A stretch of 64,000 nucleotides of DNA from Oikopleura dioica (Eukaryota > Chordata > Appendicularia > Copelata > Oikopleuridae), in contig OU015570.1 in the NCBI GenBank assembly GCA_907165135.1, positions 2,135,525 to 2,199,524 of the forward strand, read 5' to 3'. This document shows positions 52,046-62,399 of this stretch, piece after piece (the first letter of the stretch is position 1; each line of letters begins with the position of its first letter). A model generated the notes under the pieces. The model was not told the DNA's origin. It searched no databases and worked only from the letters and a program-made list of their open reading frames with translations. Both the position numbers and the translations under genes were made by a program.

Positions 52046-54410
52046 TTACTGTGGAACAATGACAGATTTTTTAAATTTTCGCGGTATGAGCGCTAGCTGG
52101 CGTTGGTCTTCCTGTAGGCTTCTTCTTTTTCTCTCTTCGCGCTGAGTTTTCTGGCTTCTAAAAGCCGCCATCAGCTTCGATTCTGCTTCGTGCGGCTTAA
52201 GATCATCCAGCCATTCATTCAGCTTGTTGAATTTGGCTCGCCCGTTTTCGTACATCTTTTCGTGACATAGATTTTGGATTGATTTCTCAAATCCCTTGAG
52301 AGTGGCGAAGGACGATTCTTAATTGAAATTCAGATATGCTTTATTCAAAAGAAAATTACCGACTGCTCTGTTCGAGCAACTAATTTTTCTGTCGTCTGGC
52401 AAGTTCAAATCCTTTAGAAGCCCGAAATCCTTCATGTATTTCTTCAGACTTCCACCGACAACAGCAACAGCAACAGTGTTCAGTCGCTTGATTCTTGTTG
52501 CGGAAACCTTCTGGAATCTTTCTTCAATCAGTTCCACGGTTTTTTTAGATTCCTCGGATGAAGACATCAGAGCCGCCTTCTCCAAAAGACACGAATACGG
52601 CTCGTTTGAATCAACAATCGTCTTCATTCGCTGAATCACTGACTGGAACAAGTCTTTCAATCCCAGGAAAGACAGAGCTTCGTTGTTCACCTTTGAGATC
52701 TTCTTGTGGAAATGATTGATGTTCGCGCAGTAGTTCAGGAACAATGTTGCAGCGTCGAGCAAAACCCCATTATCTCGACCGGAGCAAAGTTTGTGGATCT
52801 GGTGAAACTTGCTGTCCTCAAAACTTCTTGTCATCATGTGCTTTGTCGCGTTCATCACCGTCGGAAAATGTCTCACAAGAGCGCCCGAGTTGCGACAGTC
52901 ATTACCGAAGCGCTTGCCTATTAACATTAATTGAGAAAAATCATTCGAAGGAAGTTACCTAGATCGTGAGAGAAATTCTTTGTTTGGCCAGTCCCGGAAC
53001 CTTTTATTCTGGTGCTCTCCAAATCGTATTTAAGAAGCAGCTGAAGCGATCGGCGACCATCCTGTTGGACGTACCCAAATTTTTCTGGTTTTCCGAAGAC
53101 ACTCTTCACAAGTTCCAGTAAGGTAAATGCTTCTTCATTGACCTCTTTTAACGCAGAACAGCTGTTCTTGTCGCAGTTCGAAACGCAGTGCATCGCACAA
53201 AAGAGTGATGGAGGTGCTTCCTTGTTGATTTCCCGCGTCAGTTTTTCTGCAACGATTGCGTTTGCGTTGATTTGAGCTGACTGCTGGTCAGACATAAGGA
53301 GATCAATCTTCTCGCCGATGACTCGTCCCAAACTGGTCTTGTTTATGATCGCAATCATTTGGTCGGCAATTATTTGACTTGTACCTCCGATCGAACGCTC
53401 GGTTCCGATGAGATGAAGCTTGCCAGACTCGTCTATCAGCCCGACTGAAATCGTTTTGGATGCATCTAACATGGCTGCGCCGTCACTTGCGAGGTGGAAT
53501 CGTTTGCCTTTAAGAATGACATCTTTGGTGTGCTCTTCGTTCAAATACTTCAATGAATCACGAAGTCGCTCAAACCAGTCAGGCGATGGAACTCTTTTTT
53601 CTTCGCCCAGAAGCTCGGGATAATACTTTGCTGTCGTTTTAAAGAAATTGTGGATGCTACTTGCTGTTTCTCCTTTAATAAGCATTTCCAGCGACAAGTT
53701 GATAAATTTGGGACTCCAAGTTCTGTTATCACCACCTTTTCCGTTACTAGGAAGTTTCCCGCTGCGAAGAAAAATATCGGTGATCGGCGATTTATCTTTA
53801 ACCAGTTCCGGCTCATCATTTGCTTCCTGGATTTTGTCGACAACTTCATCTTCTTGGATTATTTCTTCTGATTCAGGCATCCATTTTTCCTCAAGCTCAC
53901 CAGAATCTTCAATGAACACCTCGTTCATTTTGTCGTTGTTGTCTTCGTTGATTTCAGTCGTTTTCAATATTTGCGACAGACCAGTCGATCGGGTTCCAAG
54001 ATCTTTCGCCGCAAAAGTAACGCAATCTTCCTTCGAAAAAAACTCGTTTTCGATTCGAAACCAGTGCTCAAGGTCTCGACGAACCTGATTTTTTTTCTTT
54101 GTCAATTTCATTCCTTTCAAGCAATTGTCAAAGACAAGTTCTGGTTGGTTTGTGATGATGTCTATGAAGGAGGATAGAAAAAATAACTTAGATGTATCAT
54201 ACCTTCGAGATAGGGAATTATCGCTGAATAAAATCCAGAAGTGTTTCTCGAATGTTTCTTTGCAATTTTCTCCCATTCTTCGGAATTCTCTAAGATAGTT
54301 TCGAGGTATTCTCTTGAAAAGCCGGTGAATCGGACTTTCGTGTTGGAATGCTTAATAATAAGCGGTGCGCGAAGGAACTTCATAAAAGATCGCTTGTTGA
54401 AAGAAAACAT
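52046..54410 (-). CDS. Divergent hAT-like transposase, three exons, one internal stop
   Basis: Exon 1 54410-54203, exon 2 54161-52959, exon 3 52917 onward; both introns are 41 bp with GTATGA/TCATAG and GTAACT/AATAG borders and join in phase. About 669 codons run to a TAA at 52319; the same frame then stays open for about 90 more codons to 52046, so the stop is probably a single mutation. Exon 2 has an acidic linker and then FHLASDGAAMLDASKTISVG (first Asp), KIDLLMSDQQSAQINAN (second Asp) and PPSLFCAMHCVSN (CxxH block), the D...D...CxxH order of the hAT RNase H-like fold. Exon 3 is helical. A BED finger was not seen. Assignment to hAT rests on the element's 8-bp duplication and TAGGG TIR plus this motif order. 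Confidence 0.7.
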
Positions 54411-54679
54411 CTTGACGATAAAATTGAGAAATATTACTCGCTCAATGATTCAAAAATTCGAATGAATTTTATTGCGTTAAAAAGTTAGGCTGAAATTGTA
54501 ATCTAGAAAAAAAATTAAGTTTTCGAGAAAAAAAATGCTTTTTAATTTCTAGAACTTCTACGTCAAGAAAAGACTGAGACAGCACATCAAGCGCAAGAAC
54601 AGAAACTTTATTTGAAAGAGAGTAGAGTTTCTAAAAGAAGAGACAGCTATCATTTTTCGCCCCTAGTCCCCCTATTTAA

Positions 54680-54820
54680 GGGATCCCCCGATCTCACCAA
54701 CTTTGACCTCTATCTACTTTTTTGAGCTTACGTAGCTGGTTTTGGGCGCATTAGAAAGCCCGCTTCGAAAGGAGCAAATTCTGGTAGAATCAGCTTGCCA
54801 GCAAAACATTCGCTTATGCA
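54680..54820. repeat. TTAA/GGGATCCCCC family fragment
   Basis: TTAA at 54676-54679 then GGGATCCCCCGATCTCACC, and a long block (GCTGGTTTTGGGCGCATTAG onward, about 54731-54817) also present at 23157-23237. The right end was not found. It lies within the hAT-like element, upstream of its gene. Confidence 0.6.
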
Positions 54821-55969
54821 TTAGAGGCCGTCAAAGTGATTAACATTTTGAAAAATGGCCATTTTAGGTCATTTTCAAATCGTATCTACTTTTTTGGGCT
54901 TTGGGATTCAAAATCTTTTCGTTTATCTAAAAGTATAGACGCTAATCTTTATTTTTGGTAGAATCAGCATGATCGGATAAGTTAAGAAACGCGACGAATG
55001 TTTTTGCACAGTTGGACAGTCACTGGCGATAAACTTGGTGGATAGATACTTCTGCAGGTCGATTTGCACTTTGAGAGGGGCATTAGACCAAAGTGAGGGG
55101 TTGAATTTTGAGGCAGTTTTTGGATTTTTTAATTATTCTAATAAGTTCTTTCTGGTTTCATAAGAATAATCATTCTTCCGTTATAAGAGGGCCTCCAGAG
55201 GCTGCTTCGTTTTTAACCAATCAGAGCGCACCTAGCTTTCTCACGGCGATTCATAACAAACTGCTAGAATTAAAACTACCAGCACAAGAAAACGGTGAAT
55301 TTTTAGAGAAACTTTCAAAAAGAAAAACGATTTTTTATTTTATCGCTATCATAATTTGGCAACGCGAAGTTCGTGCTGCCACTAGAAGTATGAAAAACCG
55401 AGAGAAATCGGCGACTCCGATGGTGAATCGGAATATTAATATCATCATTTTTTCGCCGTATTCGAAAACCTAAACTTTATAAAAAGTCAATTCTTAATAC
55501 AATAAGGATTTGGATTTTGAAAAATAAGGTCCTCCAATCGTGCGGAACCCTAGACTAAGCTACTATAGCTCTATACTATAGACTCTATAAGATTTGTGGA
55601 GAATTGAATGGGCTTTTCAATGATATGATTATCGTGATCTGATTGTTCTTAGTAAAGAAACTGATGCAGTTTAAAGTTTTACTTCTCTTTTTCTTAATTT
55701 ATGAGTCTTTTATCTATGCTAGTGAAAAATAAAGAACATGAGAAGAAAGCTGAGAGACTGTAGATATCCTTTCCAAAAAATTTTTGAAATATCGTATTTT
55801 TATCAGATACTTCTTGCGCCTGAAGTTCAGGCGCGCGCTGCTTGGCCAGGTCCCTTAATCTTTGCATTAATAATTTTGTATATAGTGTTTTCAAAGACAG
55901 TCTCAAGCCAAAAACTGAAGAAATCGAAACAATTGCCTCGTATGAATTTACTGAAGAACAAGCTAAATA

Positions 55970-56379
55970 CAGTTATTTATGGAATTTGTGGACATTTTTT
56001 GTCCCCTAGTTTTCTGAAAAATGTCCACAAATTTGATAAAGAGCCTCGAAAAAAATTTCCCAACGAACTTGTTTAAATTTTTTCCTAGAAAGAAAATTTG
56101 ATGATTTTTCTCAAAAAATAATGAGAAAAAGAATACAAGATTGAATCTAAAGACGTAAATCTAAACAAAAATTAAGATTTTTGACGAAAAACAGTTCTTT
56201 GCAAATAAAATTGGCTTCAATTACGAAAGTAAGACCATAAATTTAGAAGTAAAAGATATCAATTGAGAAAAAATGTCCACAAAGTTGATACCCTCTTTTT
56301 TTGAATATGTCCCAAGAAAACCCCTTATAATCTGAAAAATGTCCACAAATTTGATGTCCACAAATTCCATAAAAAACTG
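55970..56379. mobile_element. Short TIR element R2 (TA target)
   Basis: 410 bp, nearly identical to R1 and R3, flanked by TA at 55968-55969 and 56380-56381. It interrupts a coding exon of the MULE transposase; the frame resumes when the element and one TA are ignored. Confidence 0.9.
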
Positions 56380-58114
56380 TATGGGGACACCCTTGTTCTT
56401 CGAAAATTGGATGATGATACCCTTATTTTTTATACAGAAGAGAACCTTGAGGTGTGCACTGACTTGGAAGCGCTTCTGATAGGTACATTTTTGAATGATA
56501 TATGATAAAAGCAGTATAATTACCTTTTCAAACTGAATGTTGTTGCATTGCTTCATCAAATGTCCGCAGTAGTCCATTGTTCCAATTTGAACGCATTTCT
56601 TCTTCGGCAGTCTGTAATTGATAATTAGCTGAATTATAATTTGTCCATGATTAAATAAGTTTGTCTAGATGGATCTTTATGGAGTCTTTGGAAGGGCAAA
56701 TTTGAGCAATGCCTCTTCCTTCAAGGACGTCTCAAGAACAAGTTTGGTGTCACTCTCAATACATTGCTCTTTGCCTGTTTACATACTGGAAAGAAGATGG
56801 AGGATTATCAAGAGTTATTTAAAAAATTAAAGGTTATTTTTAAGGATGTCACGGGTCAAGAATTAAGCGCATCTCGCTTAGTTACTGATCAAGAATGTGG
56901 GCTTAAAGGAGCAGCTGAGAACGTGTTTTTCAATGAAAAATTTGGCAAGTTTTGCTATTTTCATTATGTTCAAAACAGAAAGAAGGATTTTGCGAAATTC
57001 AAAAAGGAACTTTAATCCTCAGGTTTACTTTTGCGGTATTTCTTCGTTATTCACCTTCTTCCCCTTCTTCCTGATACCATATCAGTAAATTTTATTGAAT
57101 GGTTGAGAAATGACCTAGCTAAATCCAAGGATTGTGTATTCTTTGAATATACAAAAATTGATAAAGACCACATGAAATTGATCGACGCAGAAAATCTAAC
57201 CATGAAACTTGTACTCGATAAAAAACTCGAAACACTCGAGAACCGGTTCAGATCTCATGCAGGATCTCTTTCTTGGTATCAAGAACTCGTTGATGCCAAA
57301 AGACTCTTTGTGGATCGCACATCCAATACAGTAGTTTGGAGCGATCTAATCGTGAATTTAGAGATCTATTCCGAAAGAGCTCCAACAAAAGAGTGGTTGA
57401 TAGGATTCAGCTTATAAAGGTTATGATGTTCGAGAAAAACTTGGCGTTTCTTATTGATTTGATCGCAGAGAAAAGGCTCGTCCTCAATCTCGATCTACGG
57501 AATTATCCGCGAAATCAACTCAGAGGCTCCTTAAATTGGTCCATGATCAGGCTCAATCATCCTTTGACTATCCCGAAATTTTTGAAATTCTCGGTAATGC
57601 CTTCCAGAAATCTGACCTTTAAAATCTTTCTACCTTTTCTATTTTTCTACTTTTAACATTTATTTTATATTTTATGAAGCATAAAAAAACAAAAAAAACA
57701 ATAAAGATCATTTATCTGAACTGTAGTTAACATCTTTGTCCAGCATCAGCAAATCGCAAAGACCAGAATTCGAATCAAGAGCTGAATTCTGGCCCCTGGT
57801 GCCAGACTTGAGAAAATAAGGCGAATTCTGGTTCGGGGGACCAGAATTAAACTCTTGAACGAATTCTGGTTCGGGGGACCAGAATTCAGATTTTGGTCGA
57901 ATTCTGGCTCGGGGACCAGACTAATTGCAACCCTCCTGCAAGGCTACTCTCGAACGTCTTACCAGGTGGGAAGGCTTTTCTAATCAGCTTCTAATCACTT
58001 TTGTGCTTTTTTCCTCGTCAAAAAACACCCAAAAAAGGTGTCAAAGAGACTCATTTCGAAAAATCGGCTAGTGCAGTTTTTCATAGCTTGTCTTGATGCA
58101 TATTTCCAGCAAGT

Positions 58115-58320
58115 TTGGTTAGATTCGGCCAGAGAACCTGGAAAATAGAAAAAGGTGCGGGAAGCCTAATTATAATCTATTTTGATGATTCGATTTGCAT
58201 TGATTCTTCCTTTGAAGACCACCTTAAGACACTTGAGTTTATTTTCAAAACTTGCTACGATTATGGTCTTCTCCTGTCTGCAAAGAAATGCAATCTATGT
58301 ATGAGCGAAACCGACTCTTA
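58115..58320 (+). pseudogene. RT fragment of retrotransposon C
   Basis: IIIYFDDSICIDSSFEDHLK is the catalytic block (YFDD in place of YLDD), followed by FKTCYDYGLLLSAKKCNLCM, the usual helix and KC motif of gypsy RT. The fingers and first palm half are missing, lost between protease and this point where the MULE inserted. Confidence 0.7.
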
Positions 58321-58329
58321 AGGCCATAA

Positions 58330-58990
58330 AATTTCAGCCAGCGCCTACCCATAAATACCAAGAGGTTATTAAAAAGCTTGAGCCGCCAAGAAACAGAAAT
58401 GAGCTAAAAAGATATCTTGCTATCCTAGCACCTCTATAATACCTAACAAGTCACAAAGTTGACTACTTTTGGACAGATGAACATCAAAAAGCGTTTCCAA
58501 AGATGAACGAAGAATTGCTTAAGGAGCCAACCTTACCGCATTTCCAATAAGGATCAAAACTCTTACTAACGACTGACAGTTCAGAGAAAACTGTCGGCGC
58601 AACATTGTATCAATATCAAAAGGAAGACTTTAAAATCATTGGTTATTTTTCGAAGGCTCTTCAAGGACCCCACCTCAAAAGACCAATGAGAATTAAAGAA
58701 CTTTTCGCTTTAACATGGGCAATCAAGCACTTTGAATTCTACCTTATCGGTGCAGAGTTCGATGCATATGTTGACCACAAGTCATTGATCTACATTGATC
58801 TATTGATTGTATTTGTTAAGAGAACAACACCAGTCAAGACTTGATATTAAATTGACAAATGTCCATAATTATTTGATGCAATTTGACTTTAAAATCTTCC
58901 ATAAGCCTGGAAACGACCCAATTATGACGTCGGCAGATTTTTTCTCCCGACTTCCTTACACCTTAAGGGACCTGGGCGAGCAGCGCTGAG
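58330..58990 (+). pseudogene. RT thumb and RNase H of retrotransposon C
   Basis: The thumb reads EVIKKLEPPRNRNELKRYLA with a stop near 58437. RNase H follows: KLLLTTDSSEKTVGATLYQY (first Asp), RIKELFALTWAIKHFEFYL (Glu), AYVDHKSLIYIDL (Asp) and TSADFFSRLPY (last Asp). A frame change near 58815 separates the last motif. The coding sequence continues past the TTAA element T5 in the same frame. Confidence 0.75.
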
Positions 58991-59712
58991 CCAAACTTCA
59001 CGCGCTCGCCGTTCTTTTTAGAAATAAGATTTTTGAAATTTCTTTTTGTAAATTATATCTTCTTATCTTAAGCTTTCTGTTCCCATTCTTAGTTTTTCTC
59101 TATCATTCTTGGTTGATGAGCTAGCGAGAAAAGGAAAAGCCCAACTTCAAAAGGCATCAAGTCTTGCAAACTTTATTTTTTCTTCATGAAACTAGAACCA
59201 TTGAAAAGCGCGTTAAATTCTGAACAGATCCCACTCCATCAGCTTGACTAACTCTGTACTTGCTGGAGATAGAGCCCAGATAAACAAGATAACTTAGCGC
59301 CCGCCCAGCGGGAATCATGTCCAGGGAGCCCAAAATAGCTAAATCGGAGCGTCCAGCCGTGCCGCGACTAGCTGCGCGCGCTAAGTAACTTTGTTTATAT
59401 GGCCTTACACGCCAACAAGTTCGAATTTAGCTCAGCTGATGGAATAAGATTTGTTAAGAATCAAACGGGCTTTTCAATGGTTCTAATTTTATCAAGAAAA
59501 TATTAAGTGTGCAGGACTTGATGCCTTTTGAAATTGCGCGTCTCTTTTTCTCCCTAGCTCAACAACCGTTAGTGCTAGAGAAATTCTGAAAATCGGAAGA
59601 GAAAGCTTAAGATTCGCAGATATGATTTGCAAATATAAATTCCAAAAAATCATACTTCTAAGAGAAGCTATGCGCCCGTGAAGTTTGGCTCCGCGCTGCT
59701 CGCCCAGGTCCC
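58967..59712. mobile_element. TTAA foldback element T5
   Basis: 746 bp flanked by TTAA (58963-58966, 59713-59716). Ends GGGACCTGGGCGAGCAGCGC / inverted; the two halves are inverted copies over most of the length. CTTAGTTTTTCTCTATCATTC and GAAAAGCCCGTTTGATTCTT modules are shared with T3 and T4. It splits pol of retrotransposon C in frame. Confidence 0.85.
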
Positions 59713-59716
59713 TTAA

Positions 59717-60010
59717 GCAGCTCCCTCGATGAAGAAGCTTCAAAGTTCACAAATATTTCAGAAACTGTATACATGTTTCATACAAAGGATAGTTCAACAA
59801 AGCCTATTTTCTCGTTTGAACATCGTAGTTTTACATCTGCTGAACTCTCTGTTCTCCAAAACGCTTGCAATATCTGCAAAAACCTTATCGAAAAGACAAA
59901 ATTGCAGAAAACTTCGAAATTCCATATAGTGGATGATGTTCTTTATGTTGATTCAAGACTCGTTCTGCCATCAAATCTTGCTGACAAATTTATCAATTAT
60001 CTACACATTA
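59717..60010 (+). pseudogene. RNase H-integrase linker of retrotransposon C
   Basis: Coding sequence resumes in frame after T5 (SLDEEASKF) and runs through RSFTSAELSVLQNACNIC and FHIVDDVLYVDSRLVLP, the standard stretch before the integrase zinc module (short peptide: ...DDVLYV...LVLP). Then similarity ends near 60010; the zinc module and core are missing. Confidence 0.6.
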
Positions 60011-60414
60011 TCACTGGTGAGCAGGGTCGAAACAACTCCCCTAACCCTGCTAGGACTCATGGGTATTCCGGTCTCTCTGGCTGGAAATTGAGCAACTCGA
60101 TTGGCCATCGTCAATCACCCCGCAGGCCTTTTAACAAATTACTGAATTATTACTTTTTGGACGCTTAAATGAATCGACCGCATGATTTTTGTGAAAAAAT
60201 AACGATATTTATTAATTAAATGTGAAGAGACCATCCCATCAAAGAATGGGCAAATTATCGAGATTTGTTAACACAGCTCTGAGTTTGAAACTCCATTCGT
60301 AGTCTGTCTCAGAGTCATCCAACATAGATTCGTATTGCATCCAAAACAATCAAAAGCCAAAGTTGTTGCCATCGACACTTTCGGTTCACCTTCAGATCAC
60401 TTTTATAGGTAACC
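60011..60414. other. No recognised gene
   Basis: Short frames only. Nothing with clear ends or motifs. Confidence 0.35.
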
Positions 60415-60495
60415 GGTGAAAATAATTCGTTGGAACGAATAATTCGTTTTCCTAACGAATAATTCGTTACATACCGAATAATTCGTTGTTTCCTA

Positions 60496-60545
60496 ACCCT
60501 GACCCTAACCCTAACCCATGAACCCAACCCTAAACCTAACCTAGC
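60496..60545. repeat. Interstitial telomere-like CCCTAA tract
   Basis: CCTAACCCTGACCCTAACCC, then variants (AACCCAACCCTAAACCTAAC). It is short, imperfect and inside element E, so it is a sub-terminal repeat of the element and not a chromosome end. Confidence 0.6.
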
Positions 60546-60586
60546 ATTACAACTACCTAACTGCTTAAATCAGGGTATGTTACATA

Positions 60587-61004
60587 CAGTTCCCTTCCTC
60601 TTTTGTGGACATTTTTTGTCCCAAAATTTTCGAAAAATGTCCACAAACTTGGGCAACGTCTTCCGAAAAAATGTCCCATCGAAATCGATTAAAATTTTTT
60701 TTCGAGATTTGAGTACGCCGAATGGTTTTCTAGACTTTGCATTTATGCTCCTGAAAGACTGACAAAGGCCCCTTTGTCTCTAGTTCAACCTTTAATTTTG
60801 TTTTTTTTTCGTAAACAATGAACAACTCGATCTTGATTAGCCGGAATTAATCTCACCACAAAAAAAAATTGTCTTTTTTATTTCTTTCCGCGAAAAAATG
60901 TCCACAAACTTGGAACATCATCTTTTATAAAGTGTCCCACTTAAAGGCCTAAAAATGGAAAAAATGTCCACAAACTTGGGGTCCACAAAAGAGGAAAAAA
61001 ACTG
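60587..61004. mobile_element. Short TIR element R4, diverged relative of R1-R3
   Basis: 418 bp, TA at 60585-60586 and 61005-61006, ends CAGTTCCCTTCCTCTTTTGT / inverted. TGTGGACATTTTTTGTCCC and AAAAATGTCCACAAACTTGG are shared in layout with R1-R3, but the terminal bases and interior differ. Confidence 0.8.
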
Positions 61005-61375
61005 TACCGTATGTATGCGCTCCGCGCCTGATTTCAGAGATAAGCTCCTTTTTTAGTATACTAAAAGCATATGCTGTCTTTCTTTCAGCCACGCCTTTAG
61101 TCAGTTTTTTTTTTATGAAAAATAGAGTTGTGAACCAAGCGGGAGGATAGCCTTTCAAAACGAATAATTCGGTATTACCGAATTTCGGTAACCCTAACGA
61201 ATTATTCGTTTTAAACGAATTATTTTTACGGAAAATAGCTGTTTTCCCTTGAAAATAATTCGTTAGGGCAACGAATAATTCGTTGCAACGAATTATTGTC
61301 ACCGGCGACGCTTCCATAAGGTCTGATCAACCGCAAGACCTCTCAAAAGCGTTACAGAGCAAGTGCTCACTTAAT

Positions 61376-61830
61376 ACAGCGCCACCTAGCAAGGGCTCTC
61401 GCGCCCCACCTGGTGGCAGGTCTCTAGCGTCACCTAGTGGACACTCAGGTAAAGCTAGGCCACGGACGTTAAAAAGACGATTTTCACCATCGGGTCATCG
61501 CACGGGAACAGGAGTGGGCTCATTCGAAGGTCTTGATAGGGGCTATTTATTTGACCGATAAAAATACTGGGCCCTCCCTTTCTGTTATGAGTTATTTTGA
61601 AAATATTTTTCGAAGCTTACATTCAAAATCAAATATCTCGAAAAAGGAGGACAGGGCCCAGTTTTTTATAAGCTCAACAGAAAGCCCTTTTTAAGAGCTT
61701 ACGAATGAGCCTACTCTTGTTACCGTACGACGACCGGCTGGTGGTGATGATTTTTTACGTCCGAGGCCAAGGTATAGCTCTCTACTGCCCTCTAGTGGCC
61801 CCACAACAGCGCCATCTATGGTGAGCACTA
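61376..61830. promoter_or_regulatory. Cluster of CTCF-like motifs
   Basis: Five words resembling the CTCF core (GGTGGCGC type) lie in about 450 bp: AGCGCCACCTAGCAAGG (61379), CGCCCCACCTGGTGGCAGG (61402), AGCGTCACCTAGTGGAC (61426), TGCCCTCTAGTGGCC (61786) and AGCGCCATCTATGG (61807). A motif resemblance only. Confidence 0.3.
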
Positions 61831-61839
61831 AACCTTGCA

Positions 61840-62200
61840 TTCCAACGCATTGAGTCACTAATGGTTACCTTGATGTGTGGGAGACAACTTCACAGATGAC
61901 TCTCGTGCGGGAGACAACCCTGGATATGAGTCATCATTACATCACCTGGCAGAAGCCGCTAGAAGATTCCATCCAGCATGAGTCACATTGACTCACCAAT
62001 TACAGCACCTTGGAGAATCAACACGATTGTTCTTCTACTGTCTTAGAAGCAACCTGAATATTCTATAACTGTTCTAAGAAGCTTCTCGAACATTCTTATT
62101 TTCCTTTTTCACTGTATAAAAAGGCGACTTCTGTCACAATAAAATCATTCTAACCAGAACCAACGAAACAACAAAAACTTCTCTTTTTATCCAGCAACAA
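61840..62200 (+). promoter_or_regulatory. LTR- or promoter-like segment with TATA box
   Basis: Two GTGGGAGACAAC/GCGGGAGACAACCC repeats (about 61876, 61907), TGAGTCA-type words, then TGTATAAAAAGGCG (62114) and AATAAAAT about 20 bp on. Followed by a CAGCAACCAACCAGCAAC-rich tract (62190-62285). It resembles a solo LTR or an orphan promoter; ends not defined. Confidence 0.35.
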
Positions 62201-62399
62201 CATCAAGCAACAACCAGCAACTAGCAGCAACCAACCAGCAACTATCAGCAACCAACCAGCATTTACCGCCAACCAACCGGAAAATAGCAATACCTCTACA
62301 AATCTTTTCGCCGCGGCCACCCTACGTTCCCAAATAAGGAAGGTGACGCATCGCACGCTGAAAGAGCATCGCGCCACTCATTTTTGCATTTTTTAAGCC

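Larger units (their letters stand above)
51023..55552 (-). mobile_element. hAT-like autonomous element, 8-bp target duplication
   Basis: 4.5 kb with perfect 20-bp ends TAGGGTTCCGCACGATTGGA / inverted, flanked by GACTAAGC at 51015-51022 and 55553-55560. It carries a three-exon transposase gene on the minus strand. Its left part (51023-52040) has hairpin arms (AGTTGGCTGAGTGGTGAGCG near 51250, inverted near 51440) and a GATTTCGTCAACTTTGACTTC block shared with T2. Its right part has the T2-family start at 54680. Confidence 0.85.
50516..55854. mobile_element. TTAA foldback element T4, with nested inserts
   Basis: Flanked by TTAA (50512-50515, 55855-55858), ends GGGACCTGGCCGAGCAGCGC / inverted with arms of about 270 bp. 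Without its inserts (50791-50985 and 51023-55552) it would be about 600-800 bp, like T5. It sits in an exon of the MULE transposase. Confidence 0.85.
49817..57417 (+). pseudogene. MULE transposase, multi-exon, disrupted
   Basis: Exon 1 49817-50005, intron 67 bp, exon 2 50073-50458, intron 42 bp, exon 3 from 50501. Exon 1 holds a FLYWCH-like domain (DYRFTTGSPSGQYYTFQC, CKRTLKLL). Exon 3 is cut at 50511 by T4 and resumes at 55859 in frame. It is cut again by R2 at 55969 and resumes at 56382. A 186-bp intron (56483-56668) precedes the catalytic exon. The first Asp is in IDGSL, split by that intron. The second is in LVTDQECGLKGAAENVF, followed by KFCYFHYVQNRKKDF, the classic MULE C/H block. An in-frame TAA at 57013-57015 is followed by about 130 further open codons to 57417. 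So the gene is dead by two insertions and one stop. Confidence 0.8.
49478..57936 (+). mobile_element. Mutator-like element (MULE) with GAATTCTGG-rich TIRs
   Basis: Terminal inverted repeats of about 180 bp (49478-49660 and 57760-57936) start GGAAGAATGCAATTAGTCTG / inverted and are built from CCAGAATTCG and GAATTCTGG words. Flanks TCCAAGGC (49470-49477) and TGCAAGGC (57937-57944) are an 8-bp duplication with one mismatch. It encodes a FLYWCH-type zinc domain and a MULE DDE transposase on the plus strand. It contains the TTAA element T4 (50516-55854) and the MITE R2 (55970-56379). Confidence 0.85.
46770..60010 (+). mobile_element. Retrotransposon C: degenerate gypsy-like element split by a MULE
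   Basis: Plus-strand remnants in correct order: gag (47190-47483), protease (48730-49055), RT (58115-58320), RNase H (58555-58990) and integrase N-terminus (59717-60010). The MULE 49478-57936 sits between protease and RT; a TTAA element (58967-59712) lies between RNase H and integrase, and a MITE at 47483-47769 ends the gag frame. Many stops. LTRs were not identified. Confidence 0.65.
60415..61303. mobile_element. TIR element E built of AACGAATAATTCGTT palindromes
   Basis: Ends GGTGAAAATAATTCGTTG and inverted CAACGAATTATTGTCACC. AACGAATAATTCGTT palindromes repeat inside both ends. It holds a telomere-like tract (60496-60545) and the inserted element R4 (60587-61004). The GTATGCGCTCCGCGCCTG motif lies just after R4. 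Target duplication not resolved. Confidence 0.65.

Noticed and set aside
55108-55473. Plus-strand 121-codon frame within the hAT-like element as a second gene
   Set aside because: Hydrophobic start but no domain, no splice evidence, and it overlaps sub-terminal repeat sequence.
60496-60545. True telomere or chromosome-end signal
   Set aside because: Only a few imperfect CCCTAA units, enclosed by the inverted ends of element E.
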